Notes: generated by a model not told the origin, from the letters alone. A stretch of 64,000 bases of DNA from Arthrobacter alpinus (GCF_001294625.1 NZ_CP012677.1:3410001-3474000), one strand, 5' to 3'. Shown: positions 40,235 through 55,286, numbered from the stretch's first letter. Program-made: numbers and translations.

Positions 40235-41072
40235 GTACGGTGCGGGGTGAAGGACGTGGCCGGCGGCGTCCGGATTCCGTCATCGCGGGCCTGCGAAGAT
40301 TTGTTGTGCCTGGCGGTCGCAGGGATCCCAGAAGTCGCCTTCGCGTTACGGTTGATGCTATTGCGGCTCTTCGTGGTTGGTGGGGGTTTGAGTTCTTGAT
40401 TTAGCTCTATGCAAAGGGCCCGTGGCCCTGCTGGGATGAGTGTTATCTACGCATTCAACCTGAAGAGGACCACGAGCCTTGAACGAGCCTACCTTCATGG
40501 CAGCCGACGCTGCCACTACTCTTTTCAATCTGCCTGACTACCGCGTCATCTCGACGACAAGCACGGCTGATGGTTGCCGCCAGGTCATGGTGGAAAGCGA
40601 ACAGCCACCTGGGTGTCCTAGCTGTGGTGTGGTCGCTTCACGGCGGAAGGAACGTCGCTTCCAGCGGATCCGCGACATCGAGATCGGCGGCAAGATTGAG
40701 GTGTTGTGGCGAAAGTACCGTTGGTACTGCCAAGAACTAGAGTGCCAGAGGCTCTCTTTTTTATCGACGACCCAAGTCCCTGCTAGGGCGCGCTCGACGG
40801 GTAGGCTCAGGGATCATTTGGTGGATGCGGTGATTCGCTCTGGCCGGGCCATGTCAGAAACCGCTGCAGGGTTCGCGTTGTCGTGGTGGATGGTCAGGGC
40901 AGCAGTGAGTGAAGCCTGCATACTCAAGCTCCCGAACGTCGATGCACTGAGGCCAAGAATGTTGGGTATTAATGAGCACCGCTTCCGGTCTGTGCGCTAC
41001 TTCAAAGACCCAGCCGCCAAGGCCTGTGCGCCCGTATCCTAAATTGAGACAGTGTTTAGGAGAATTTGTTTC

Positions 41073-41363
41073 ATGTCTAGTCGTCGTAAGTTCAGTCCGG
41101 AGTTCAAGGCCGAGGCTGTTGAGTTGGTGATTTCCTCGGGCCGTCCGATCGTGCAGGTGGCGAAGGAAATCGGCATCAGTGATGGATCGCTGGGGAACTG
41201 GGTGAGGGAGTGGAAGGAAGAGCATCCCGAGGCCGGTTCCAAGGATCCTGGCCCGGTGGAATGGGCGAAGTACAAGGCGTTGCAGGCCGAGAATGCAGAG
41301 CTGAAGCGGGAGATCGAATTTCTGGGAAAAGTCAGTGCCTTCTTCGCCGCGAAGCAACGATAG
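41073..41363 (+). CDS. IS3-family transposase OrfA
   Basis: A 96-residue protein from ATG at 41073 with helix-turn-helix FSPEFKAEAVELVISSG to IGISDGSLGNWV and a leucine-zipper-like C-terminus (LQAENAELKREIEFLGK). AAAAG near 41327-41331 is a candidate slippery site for -1 frameshifting, which would fuse it to OrfB. Confidence 0.93.
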   Translation: MSSRRKFSPEFKAEAVELVISSGRPIVQVAKEIGISDGSLGNWVREWKEEHPEAGSKDPGPVEWAKYKALQAENAELKREIEFLGKVSAFFAAKQR

Positions 41364-42274
41364 ACGACTATTATGCGTTTATTTGGCAGGAGAAGGCACA
41401 CTACAAGATTGACTGGATGTGCCAGCAATTGAAGGTTCCCAGGTCTTCGTATTACCGCTGGACCAAGCCGCAGGAACCGACCCCGACCCAGTTGCGCAAA
41501 GAGCAGCTGACCAAGGACGTGTGCCGGGTATACAAGCGGGAGAAGGGCATGGCCGGGAGGGACCAGATCACCACGATCCTGGGCCACGAGGGCATCCCGG
41601 TGGCCGCCGCAACGGTCGGGACGATCATGAACAAGCAGGGCATGCGGGCGGTTCGTATGCAGGCGTGGAAGAAAACCACTGTCGTTGACCCGGCAGCCCG
41701 TACCGAACACATCAAGAACCACATGCTCGATGCCGACGGCAAGCGGGACTTCACGTCCACGGTGCCGGGAACGAAGCTGGTCGGGGACATCACGTACCTG
41801 AAAACAGACTCAGGCTGGCTGTATCTGGCCACCGTCATCGATCTGGCAACCCGGATGGTCGTGGGCTGGGCGATGGCCTCGCACATGCGCACAGAGCTGA
41901 TCATTGACGCCCTCAAAATGGCCCGGGATCACGGCCGGCTGCACCCGGACGGAGCTATTTTCAATAGCGACCGGGGAAGCCAGTACACCTCCGGCGACTT
42001 CCAGAAATGGTGTGCCGGGAACAAGGTCACGCAGTCGATGGGCGAGGTCGGGGTGTGCTGGGACAACGCGGTCGCCGAGTCGTTCTTCTCGCACTTGAAG
42101 ACAGAGATGTACCACCACCACAATTTTCCGAATCACATGGCGGCACGGACCGCGGTCATGGAATACATAGAGTCCTGGTACAACCGGCGCCGGCCCCATG
42201 CCTACAACCAGGGCCTGCCACCGGCACGTGCCTTAGCGGAATACGAAGTTCAGATCGAACAAGCAGCAGCGTAA
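41324..42274 (+). CDS. IS3-family transposase OrfB (made as OrfAB by -1 frameshift)
   Basis: The integrase half is in frame -1 relative to OrfA and open from before the overlap. It carries HTH_21 (QLKVPRSSYYRWTKPQEP) and the DDE core: Asp in LVGDITYLKT, Asp in IFNSDRGSQYTSGD and Glu in NAVAESFFSHLKTEM. No good independent start is visible, which fits a fusion product. It is complete. Confidence 0.9.
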   Translation, partial: GKSQCLLRREATIDDYYAFIWQEKAHYKIDWMCQQLKVPRSSYYRWTKPQEPTPTQLRKEQLTKDVCRVYKREKGMAGRDQITTILGHEGIPVAAATVGTIMNKQGMRAVRMQAWKKTTVVDPAARTEHIKNHMLDADGKRDFTSTVPGTKLVGDITYLKTDSGWLYLATVIDLATRMVVGWAMASHMRTELIIDALKMARDHGRLHPDGAIFNSDRGSQYTSGDFQKWCAGNKVTQSMGEVGVCWDNAVAESFFSHLKTEMYHHHNFPNHMAARTAVMEYIESWYNRRRPHAYNQGLPPARALAEYEVQIEQAAA

Positions 42275-43115
42275 GAAGAAAAATCAATCAAACTGTCTCA
42301 GAAACTTGACGGGCGCACTGGACGCGCTTTGAACCGTGGATGAGTACCATCGTGGATCTTGATACCGGTCAAGTCCTTGGTGTTGTTGATGGTCGTGACC
42401 ACACCGGTATTGGTGCGTGGCTGATCCAACGCCCCTTGGAAGGGCGCCTAGGAATTCACGTTGTAGCAATTGATCCCTCGGCGGCGTTTCGGAAGGCGTT
42501 GCGGATGTGGCTGCCCCGCACAGCTGTCTCGGTCGAGCACTTCCACCTTGTCTCCCTAGCGGATCAAGCCCTGACCGAGGTCCGTCAACAACTCTCCCAT
42601 CCGGTGCATGGCCGACGAGGACGGTCAGCGGCTCCGGCCTGGGGGCATCGGATGCTGCTCCTACGAGCGGGTGAGACCCTCTCAGAGAATGCCCGGGCAC
42701 GGTTGGAGAACGTCTTCGCCACGGACGATCCGAGACGGGACACTCAAAGCAGCGTGGGAAGTGAAAGAACAAGTCAGGACGCTGCTGCGAACCGGTTCCT
42801 TAGAAGACGCCGAGCTGGCCAAAGACCGCCTCGAAGAGTTGGTGCAAGCATCGAAGCAACCGGAGACGACCAGGCTTTGGCGGACCATTTGCCGGTGGTG
42901 GAAAGAAATCGAGGTCCTCATCGTCACCGGCGCTACCACCGGAAAAGTCGAAGCGAACAACACCTGTATCAAGCACATCAAACGCGCGGCACGTGGCTAC
43001 CGCAACCCCAACAACTACACATCAGTTATTCTCTTGAGAAGTGCCGCCCGAACGACGGCATGACACTCACCCGGGAATCCGAATCCCCACGAACCACCAA
43101 GAGCCACTATTGCCC

Positions 43116-43151
43116 GTAGCAGTAGCAGTAGCAGTAGCAGTAGCAGTAGCA
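43116..43151 (+). repeat. Hexanucleotide repeat (GTAGCA)6
   Basis: Six perfect copies of GTAGCA plus one G, starting 3 bp after the ISL3 target repeat. Read either way the unit has no stop codon in the longest frame (Val-Ala on plus, Ala-Thr on minus). Confidence 0.9.
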
Positions 43152-43345
43152 GCTGCGGCGGTGGTCGGCGGGGGGAGACTTCCTGGATGTGTGCTGGCGT
43201 GTTTGGGGCTCCCAGCTGGTTGTGTCGTATGTTGCCATGGGTTCACGTGGCCGTGTTGCTCTGCCAGGGGCGCCGGCCCGTCTTGGGGCCCGTGTGCGGG
43301 TATTTTGACAGAGAAGGTGGGGGCGATCGGTGTGGCTGCCGGGGA
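43152..43345. other. Unique spacer upstream of second rRNA block
   Basis: About 190 bp between the hexanucleotide repeat and the start of the duplicated rRNA block. Together with 40235-40364 it formed a spacer of about 360 bp between the operons before the IS insertion. No gene is supported. Confidence 0.5.
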
Positions 43346-43779
43346 GGGTGTTGGCTGGTTTGCTTTGTGGTTGAAAGGTGTGTATTGTTTTTCGAGTTGC
43401 CTTGGTTGTTTGGGGCAGGGATTCGTAGGGTTTTGGACTGTTTTTGGGTTCTTGATCTGTGGGTTTGTTGGGTTTGTTCGTTGTTTAGCGGATTTGCTTT
43501 ATGGATTCTTTGCGGGTAAGCTTGAAAAGTTGCTCCGGCACTGATCGTCATGGTTCTTCTGCTTGTTTGCAGGGTTTTTGTGGGGTGTTGGCTGGGTGTG
43601 GTTGTTGTTTGAGAACTCAATAGTGTGCCAAGTTTTATTGATACCAATTTATTGTATTGAATTGGTTATTTGACTGTTTGTTGCCGCCCCTGTGGTGACG
43701 GCAGTCTTTAGCTGGTTTCGAATTTAGTGCACATGGCTGTAACCTTTTTCCGGTTTGGTTGTGTGTGTCTGTTTGTTTT

Positions 43780-49057
<5,278 letters not shown>

Positions 49058-49331
49058 ACACAAACACTCCCATACAGGGTGCGAATAAATCAAAAGCTAT
49101 TCACACCCCACAAGAGTAACAAAGCATGCTCGCGTTCACTATGTGGTTCCCAAACAACAAACCCAACGTTCGTTGTTAACACGGGAACAAAACAACACAA
49201 GAAACCCTTGTGACTAACCCCACCACCAGTGCGGGCACATCACAACCAGGAATCTTGTATAATAGAATAACTGATTGATCCACACAACACCCAACAAACC
49301 ACCCAACCAGATACCTGGTCCTGGGAATAAA

Positions 49332-49450
49332 GTTACGGTGGTCATAGCGTGGGGGAAACGCCCGGTCCCATTCCGAACCCGGAAGCTAAGACCCACAGCG
49401 CCGATGGTACTGCATTCGACAGGATGTGGGAGAGTAGGACACCGCCGGAC
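49332..49450 (+). rRNA. 5S ribosomal RNA, copy 2
   Basis: 119 nt, matching copy 1. Confidence 0.95.
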
Positions 49451-49466
49451 AAACAGTAAAAAGGTC

Positions 49467-49500
49467 GAGGCCCCACACCACACGGTGCGGGGCCTCCCTC
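49467..49500 (+). terminator. rRNA operon terminator, copy 2
   Basis: The same GAGGCCCC...GGGGCCTC hairpin as copy 1, lying about 200 bp before the end of jetC, which is transcribed toward it. Confidence 0.85.
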
Positions 49501-49698
49501 ATTTAACCAACCACCACCACCAACCACCACCAACCAACCACCACCAACCACGACCAGCCTCCCCACCAAGAGGCCACACCCCTTTAAACACCCCCACAAC
49601 CAGAAACCCCAAACAACTAGAAACCCCAAACAACTACAGACCCCAAGACAGCCACACCAAGACGGTTGGCGCTGATGGGTGGCCTTGACGAGGTGGTG

Positions 49699-52600
49699 CT
49701 AGCGCAAAATGATGGCGGTGGCAGTGGCAGGGGAACGTCCTGTGGAGACAAAACCTGAGACGTTGGCTTGCGGGTGCTTGATAATATCGGTGACCGAGCC
49801 AAGGTGCTTGGAAAGGTCAACCTTGTCCTCGGGGGCGGCCAGGAGCAGTTGGAAACCAAACTCCTGCAAGGCGTTGATTCCGGCACCGGCGTACTCAGAG
49901 TTGGCTTGAATGAAGGCCTCGTCGATCATCACGGTTCCGTAGGTGCTGTATCCCTGGGTGTCGATCCCAAGTTGGTAGGCCAACGCGGCACCCATGATGA
50001 AAGAGGTGAAGCGTTGGCCTTCCCCTCCCGACAGGGTGCCCGGCTCCAAGCCAAGCTCCACCTCACCGTTGGGGCGGTGTTCATTGCAGCTGATGGTCAC
50101 ATGCTGGCGGACATCCAATACGGTGTCCGCCCAGTGCTGGCGTGAAGTGTCGCTGAGGGCATCTACCAGACGCTCCAACTGCAGGTAGCTGCTGGCGATG
50201 GTTTCCTCGCTGGCCGTCGTATAAGCGTTGCCTAGGGCCTCTTTGAGCTCGGTGCGGAAGCTGCGGGCCTCATCGGGGATGGCTGTCTTAACCTCAAGCC
50301 GTAGCCGGCTGCCCTTTTCAAAGGGCACGTCCTCCAAAATCTGGTTCAGGGGCAGGATACGCTCTTCAATCCCACGGCGTTCCTCCTCCAAAAGCTGCAG
50401 CAAGTCTGAGAAACGCTCATAGGAGCGGTTGTTGAAGTACTCACGGAATTCGACTTGCCGCTGCGGGAGCCCATCAGCCAGGATGCGCTCATGCAGTGCC
50501 TCGTAGGCCTCTACGGCCTCCGCGCCCGTGCCGTGGCTAGCGCTGACCACGGGCCCGAACTCGCGGGCAAAGGCCCGGAACGTCTCGCTGAGTGCTGCTT
50601 CCGTGCGGAATACCCGTTCCTTGACAGTGGCCAGGCGTTCGCCCAGATCAACTGTTGCTGTAGTGAATACCTTCTCCAGCTCATCCAACGATGTGGGCCA
50701 GGTGTCAAGGAGGTAGGGGTCGAATTCACTGCGGGCCCAGTCGGCTGCCGGATTCTGTGCTGCCTCCCCGGACAGCCGCTCCCCTGAGGAATGTGCCGTG
50801 GTGAGTTCGGAGTCTATGCGGGACAGATCGTGTTGCAGGATTGCCAGTTTTCCGACACAGGCCTCCAGCTCGGCCTTCGCGGCAGTCAGAGACGCACGGA
50901 TCTGTGCCAACGTGGCGCTGCTCTCGATGGTGGCTTGCAAGGATGCCTGCAAGGAGGTCAAGGCCGCTGAGAGGGAACCACTATCAAGTTCCTCAAAGGG
51001 GCGCTGATCCCTAGAAACCCGAAGCAAGGCTTCAAGGCGGCCCGTCAGAGCATCCTTGGCGTGGCTGCGCTGGTCCGCAAGAGCTGTGGCGCTTTGGTAG
51101 GCAGCGGCCAGTTCTGCGGCTTGTGCCTCCAACTGCGCAATCTTCTCCACATTGTTGAAACCGAGCAAGTAGTCGCTGGGGCTGACTGACCGGGTGTCGC
51201 GCTCATAGGTGGCGGCGTTGACCTTCAACGTGCCAGCCATGGAGATGGCCCTATTGTGAGCGTGAAGTTCGCTATCGCTTTCCACGCAGCGGAAGCCGAA
51301 GTCGCGGGTAATTTTCGCGCGGAGCCAGTCGCCGGCGTCGGAAGTCTGGAATTCCAGTTTGGTGACCAGGTCGTGGGGCCCAGCACTTTGGGCCGGAATA
51401 TGGGTTCCGATGTTGATCCAGCGCAGCTTGCCATGGTCGTCGAGGGAGTTGATGGCGCCCGTGACAGCCTTGATATCCTCATCGCGTACCAGCAGTGTGG
51501 TGGCCAGCGAACGCAGGACCTTCTCCGTTGCGGGACGCCAAGAGCTGTGTTCACTGGCGATGTCCACCAATTCGCCGGCGAACGGCATCAGTGCCGGATC
51601 CAGCCCGGTCGTGGCGCAGATGGCGCGGCGGGCTGCGGCGTTGCGTCCATCGATGTTACTGCCGCGTCGCTGGTACGAGGCGATCTCCGCACGTAGTTTC
51701 TTCTCGTCCACCTTCGTGTTGATACTGGCCGCCACGGCCTCGTACTCGCGAGTGCGGGCGGCCTCGGTCTCTGCCTGCTGGTGCTCGACGCCGTCCGCTG
51801 CCTCCAAGCGTGCCGCTGCGAGTCCCTGGGCGCTCCAGTTGTAGTCCAGACCGGCCGCATCGAGTTCATCGCGTACCGACGTCTCGCGCCGCAGGCGCTC
51901 CTCCAGCTCACGTTTGGCAGTACGAATGTCCTTCTCTAGGCCGTCGATGGCCCGGCCCCCATGGTTGGCGTGGTGCTCCTCCAGCGACGACAACGACTCA
52001 GAAAGCGTTTCCTTGGCCGCGGTCGCAGCCTCGATCTGCATGGCTTTTTCGGCATGTTGCCCAGCCAGGGACACAGCCTTTGCGGCCAAGAGTTCAGCCT
52101 GGAACTGCTGGCGCAACAAGGGTAGTTGAACATTTTTTAGCTCAGCTGTACGGGCGTGGTTTGCCTTGAATTCGCGCAGTTTTCTGTGAAGTTCCGGGAC
52201 AGGAGCCAATGCGTCACGCTGGCCGCGGGCGTCCTGCAATTGGCGGTAAATCCCGCGCAGGTGACTAAAATCCTCCACTGCTGATTTGGCTGCTGCGAGG
52301 GTGCCGGGAATGTCCAACACCTCGTAGCGGAAGAACCTATTGACTCCCTTGTCCAGGCCCTTGCCATTTTGCAGGGTGCGCAACAAACTAAACGCCTTGT
52401 CATTGTCGATGCCCAGCCGGCGGCGGAAACGTTCGGCAAAAGTCCTGTGCACGTCGAACGCCTCAGCGCCGGGCAGCGCCGCATGGAGCGAGGACGGTGA
52501 GAAGCGGCGGCTGCCATGGTTTTCCAGCGCTTCGGTATCCAAGGGCTTGTCGTGGATGATGTAGTGTTTCCCCACCTGACCCTCCAATCCGTTGGCTGGA

Positions 52601-53001
52601 AGGTCAAAGAGTGCGGCAATGCTCACCTGTCGGCCCAGACCGTCCTCAAACACCAAGGCGGTGGCCGACCAGGTGGCACTCGGGCGTTGGTATACGGTGC
52701 CCTCGGCATTTTTGATCTTTCGTCCACGCATGTAGCTGAAGGTGGTGCGGCGGTCTTTGCGGTTGGACGCCTCGTGCGCGGACTCGTTGAGTCGCGGTGC
52801 CGCGTAAAAGATGTGTTGGATGCCGTCAAAAAGGGTGGATTTTCCCACGCCCGGGTGGCCGGTGAGTAAGGTGCCGGCCCTGTCGACATACATGGAGTGC
52901 CGGCCGTGGAAGGTGCCCCAGTTGATGATTTGGATCTGGCTGAGCCGGTACTGGCCGGGGTTGAGTTCTTCGCCGATCGGCAAGGTCACTGCAATGCTCA
53001 T
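49699..53001 (-). CDS. jetC: Wadjet type I JetC, SMC-like ATPase
   Basis: A 1100-residue MukB/SMC-like protein. Walker A is GHPGVGKST (Lys54). Long coiled coils span roughly 250-430 and 630-760, around a central hinge-like region. The C-terminal head carries signature LSGGEGQRF and Walker B TVMIDEAF. In Wadjet, JetABC forms an SMC motor that extrudes circular DNA so that JetD can cut it. The start has GAGGAG upstream and sits next to the jetB stop. The TAG stop is complete and native, but its last base is the first unique base after the rRNA block, so nothing of jetD follows. Confidence 0.93.
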   Translation of the reverse strand: MSIAVTLPIGEELNPGQYRLSQIQIINWGTFHGRHSMYVDRAGTLLTGHPGVGKSTLFDGIQHIFYAAPRLNESAHEASNRKDRRTTFSYMRGRKIKNAEGTVYQRPSATWSATALVFEDGLGRQVSIAALFDLPANGLEGQVGKHYIIHDKPLDTEALENHGSRRFSPSSLHAALPGAEAFDVHRTFAERFRRRLGIDNDKAFSLLRTLQNGKGLDKGVNRFFRYEVLDIPGTLAAAKSAVEDFSHLRGIYRQLQDARGQRDALAPVPELHRKLREFKANHARTAELKNVQLPLLRQQFQAELLAAKAVSLAGQHAEKAMQIEAATAAKETLSESLSSLEEHHANHGGRAIDGLEKDIRTAKRELEERLRRETSVRDELDAAGLDYNWSAQGLAAARLEAADGVEHQQAETEAARTREYEAVAASINTKVDEKKLRAEIASYQRRGSNIDGRNAAARRAICATTGLDPALMPFAGELVDIASEHSSWRPATEKVLRSLATTLLVRDEDIKAVTGAINSLDDHGKLRWINIGTHIPAQSAGPHDLVTKLEFQTSDAGDWLRAKITRDFGFRCVESDSELHAHNRAISMAGTLKVNAATYERDTRSVSPSDYLLGFNNVEKIAQLEAQAAELAAAYQSATALADQRSHAKDALTGRLEALLRVSRDQRPFEELDSGSLSAALTSLQASLQATIESSATLAQIRASLTAAKAELEACVGKLAILQHDLSRIDSELTTAHSSGERLSGEAAQNPAADWARSEFDPYLLDTWPTSLDELEKVFTTATVDLGERLATVKERVFRTEAALSETFRAFAREFGPVVSASHGTGAEAVEAYEALHERILADGLPQRQVEFREYFNNRSYERFSDLLQLLEEERRGIEERILPLNQILEDVPFEKGSRLRLEVKTAIPDEARSFRTELKEALGNAYTTASEETIASSYLQLERLVDALSDTSRQHWADTVLDVRQHVTISCNEHRPNGEVELGLEPGTLSGGEGQRFTSFIMGAALAYQLGIDTQGYSTYGTVMIDEAFIQANSEYAGAGINALQEFGFQLLLAAPEDKVDLSKHLGSVTDIIKHPQANVSGFVSTGRSPATATAIILR

Positions 53002-53733
53002 TTAGAGGTTCTCCTCAGGGGCTGTGGCAGCGACGTCGTGGCCGGTTCCCAGCTCAAGTGTGTCGTCGTCGGGGCTGCTGTCCAACGCCGCCAGATAGGC
53101 AGGAATTTGCTCGATCGAATCAAAGGGCAAGGCCAATGCTAGGGCGTTGCTGACCCGGTATTCGCCTCCCAGCTCGGTGGGGAGCAGTAACTTCAACGCC
53201 AGCAATCGCGCCAGCGAGGAATCGGTTTGTTCATCCAAACGTTTGTCATCCACTGCTCCGGGTTGGCGGTGTTCGGCCAGGAGTTCCCGGGCACCCGAGC
53301 GGGTGATGGTGACATCGTTGCCAGTGCTGGCGTGGCGGTCCAACAACACGCGCAGACGTAATGCCAGCAGCGTTTCCTCCCGCCGCAGGGGTTTGCGTGC
53401 AACGATCGGCTGGGTGTGGACGGCCTCGATTTCCGCCGGTGTCAACATGGCAATCTTGCGGTCGGCATCGATGGTGAGCAACAAGAAGATCTCGGATAGA
53501 TACTGCTGTAACGAGGCGCGGTGGGTTTGGATGGTTGTCCACAAGTGGGCGTCGACTGTGCCGTCAATATAGGGCCCACGCAGCAGCCGGACTAGTGCCT
53601 GGCGGATTTCCAGCGGGAACGCACCGGTGTCCCCGGTAAACAAGGCCCTTTCGGCACGGTACGCGTCGGTGCCGCCAGACAGTGATGGTTCTGGCACGCC
53701 GTCGTATGTGTCTGGCTCGGGGAAGTGGGTCAT
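53002..53733 (-). CDS. jetB: Wadjet JetB (DUF4194), kite-type subunit
   Basis: A 243-residue protein of the DUF4194 family, the MukE-like winged-helix partner that binds the SMC heads. Recognisable parts include IRQALVRLLRGPYID, ETLLALRLRVLLDRH and LARLLALKLLLPTEL. The acidic C-terminal tail is probably disordered. ATG overlaps the jetA stop by 4 bases; the stop abuts jetC. It belongs to one operon with jetA and jetC. Confidence 0.9.
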   Translation of the reverse strand: MTHFPEPDTYDGVPEPSLSGGTDAYRAERALFTGDTGAFPLEIRQALVRLLRGPYIDGTVDAHLWTTIQTHRASLQQYLSEIFLLLTIDADRKIAMLTPAEIEAVHTQPIVARKPLRREETLLALRLRVLLDRHASTGNDVTITRSGARELLAEHRQPGAVDDKRLDEQTDSSLARLLALKLLLPTELGGEYRVSNALALALPFDSIEQIPAYLAALDSSPDDDTLELGTGHDVAATAPEENL

Positions 53734-55187
53734 GGCGCGGTGTCCTTCGTGAACGTGATCAGTGGAACAAGGGCGGTGCGTTCCGTGCCGTCGATTTGGG
53801 TGAAGCGGAGGGTCTGGGTGTGCTCCGGGTCAACCGACTCATCGGCGCCACGGGCGGCCAGAATCAGGCCCCTGATGGTGTTGATGTGGCGCAGTTCCGG
53901 CGGGAGTTCGGCGTACACCTCGCTGAGCGTGGCCGTGCCCTTGCGGGTGGCGCGGGTGCGGGCGACAGCTGCGTGCACAGCTGCCATGTCGGCTTGTGGG
54001 GTGACGGGGGTGCGGTGGATGTCGGCGCCGCTCAGGGTTGGTGGTGCCGCTAGCCTGGGCGGTGGAATGTGATCGTCAGGGTCGAAGATGCCCAATCCTG
54101 CCAGTGTTTCCAAGGCGGGGGCGAACAGCAGCGGGGCGACAACGGGTGTGCGAGGACGCAGCGCTGCCGCCGCCACGGCTTGTTCGGCGGCGTGGATAGC
54201 CTTGCGCAACAAGATGGAGTCCTTGAACTCATCAGAGCTGACGTAGCTGTGCAGGCTCTCGGACAGCCGGCCATAAATGGTGTGAACGTCGGCTGCCTGG
54301 CGGCGCATCTCCTTGACCAGTGTGGCGAAGTTGGCCCGCTCCTCACTGCTGAGTTGTTCGGTGAAGTCGCGTTCGAGGACCTCGTTGACGGACTGACGGA
54401 AGCGGGCCTGCTGCGCGGGGTCGTTCAAGAACTCGGTGAAACCCTGGAAGGTCTCGCCCTCGGCGGTGTTGCGCAGCGCTTTGTCGCCCTCAAGCACCTG
54501 ACCCACTGCCACGCCCTTCGTCACGGAGGACTCCATGATTTCCTGACGGATAGTGTGCAGCATCTGCTCGACGCCGTCGCGCATGCGTTTGAAATCGGCG
54601 GGCAGGCTGGCTGCAAGGTCAAGGACGCTCCGGGTTGCGGCGACCGCTGAGTCGTCGGACAGGACGGCAGGGTTGTGCCCGGACTTCAGTGCCTCGATTT
54701 CGCTGCGCCGCGCGGCAATTTCGGCCTCCAGCGCGGAGATCCGACTCTCGGGGTTGGGGTCTGTCTGGAACGAAAGCGTCTCAATGCTTGTCAGCAAGGT
54801 GTTCAGTCGTGAACTGTTCAGGTTGGTGCGCTCCACCGTGAACGTCTCAAGGAATGCCAGCACCCGGGCCGTGGCGGCCGTGGGCTCATACATGAACCGG
54901 CCATCGACCATGGGGCGTGCCAAGAACTGGCTGCGAACCCACGAATCGGCGTAGTTGGAGGCCTGCCAGGCGTCGTTCAGGCTCAGGTTTTCATACCGGA
55001 GCTCCTTCATGAAGGCTGCCAGATCGGCGTGAAACTCCTCCAGCGCGACCCGCTGCCGGGAAGGGGTGAACTCTGTCCGCAGGAAGGCCACAGTCCACGG
55101 TGCGGACTGCATCAGCTTCCAGGCGGGTGAGTGCCGCAACTGTTTTTGCGCACGCCACTGGTCAACGGCATTGTCAGTGGGGCGCAT
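53730..55187 (-). CDS. jetA: Wadjet JetA (DUF3375), kleisin-type subunit
   Basis: A 485-residue DUF3375 protein from ATG at 55187 (MRPTDNAVDQWRAQ), with AAGAAAG about 7 nt upstream; TTG at 55217 would add ten residues. Family landmarks are QLRHSPAWKLMQSAPWTVAFL, a central coiled coil (ALEAEIAARRSEIEALKSG), and C-terminal IDGTERTALVPLITF. JetA is the MukF/kleisin-like bridge of the JetABC complex. It is the first gene of the Jet operon, 100 bp after the end of the nuclease-helicase gene. Confidence 0.92.
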   Translation of the reverse strand: MRPTDNAVDQWRAQKQLRHSPAWKLMQSAPWTVAFLRTEFTPSRQRVALEEFHADLAAFMKELRYENLSLNDAWQASNYADSWVRSQFLARPMVDGRFMYEPTAATARVLAFLETFTVERTNLNSSRLNTLLTSIETLSFQTDPNPESRISALEAEIAARRSEIEALKSGHNPAVLSDDSAVAATRSVLDLAASLPADFKRMRDGVEQMLHTIRQEIMESSVTKGVAVGQVLEGDKALRNTAEGETFQGFTEFLNDPAQQARFRQSVNEVLERDFTEQLSSEERANFATLVKEMRRQAADVHTIYGRLSESLHSYVSSDEFKDSILLRKAIHAAEQAVAAAALRPRTPVVAPLLFAPALETLAGLGIFDPDDHIPPPRLAAPPTLSGADIHRTPVTPQADMAAVHAAVARTRATRKGTATLSEVYAELPPELRHINTIRGLILAARGADESVDPEHTQTLRFTQIDGTERTALVPLITFTKDTAP

Positions 55188-55286
55188 GGATGACTTTCTT
55201 AAACTGGGCAGGGCCAAAACGGGAAATTTGGTGGTTTTCCCATTTTAAGGCATAGCAGGGGAGCCGGGCACCGTAGCCTGCTTTGG

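Larger units (their letters stand above)
41027..42317 (+). mobile_element. IS3-family insertion sequence
   Basis: 1291 bp bounded by TGCGCCCGT and, inward from the right, TGCGCCCGT, with a second shared block TGAGACAGT about 20 bp in. CTG at 41024-41026 is repeated at 42318-42320, the 3-bp target duplication. Removing the element restores the ISL3 frame as GCCTGGACGCGC. Confidence 0.95.
40479..43063 (+). pseudogene. ISL3-family transposase, split and frameshifted
   Basis: The N-terminal part (40479-41026) has the zinc-binding CPSCGVV...RDIEIGG and the region ending RSVRYFKDPAAKA. It is cut by the IS3 element. The frame resumes at 42318 with WTRFEPWMSTIVDLDTGQVL. A further frameshift lies near 42725-42740, where LENVFATDDP breaks and the protein continues in another frame as DGTLKAAWEVKEQVRTLL to ARGYRNPNNY. 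Two independent lesions make it non-functional. Confidence 0.9.
40365..43105 (+). mobile_element. ISL3-family element, interrupted by an IS3-family element
   Basis: Terminal repeats are GGCTCTTCGTGGTTGGTGGG at 40365 and, read inward from 43105, GGCTCTTGGTGGTTCGTGGG. Flanks GCTATTGC (40357-40364) and ACTATTGC (43106-43113) form an 8-bp target repeat with one mismatch. The total is 2741 bp; without the inner IS and its repeat it is about 1447 bp, normal for the family. Its transposase is broken, so it cannot move itself. Confidence 0.9.

Noticed and set aside
43152..43345. Remnant of jetD between the rRNA operons
   Set aside because: Translations of the unique spacer, with or without the ISL3 element, show repetitive Ala-Thr and Pro/Arg sequence with no TOPRIM-like motifs.
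43041..43544. 167-codon plus frame with Val-Ala repeats before the second rRNA operon
   Set aside because: It runs from the end of the ISL3 pseudogene through a microsatellite into the untranslated rRNA leader; the Cys/Gly/Phe-rich composition is that of GT-rich non-coding DNA.
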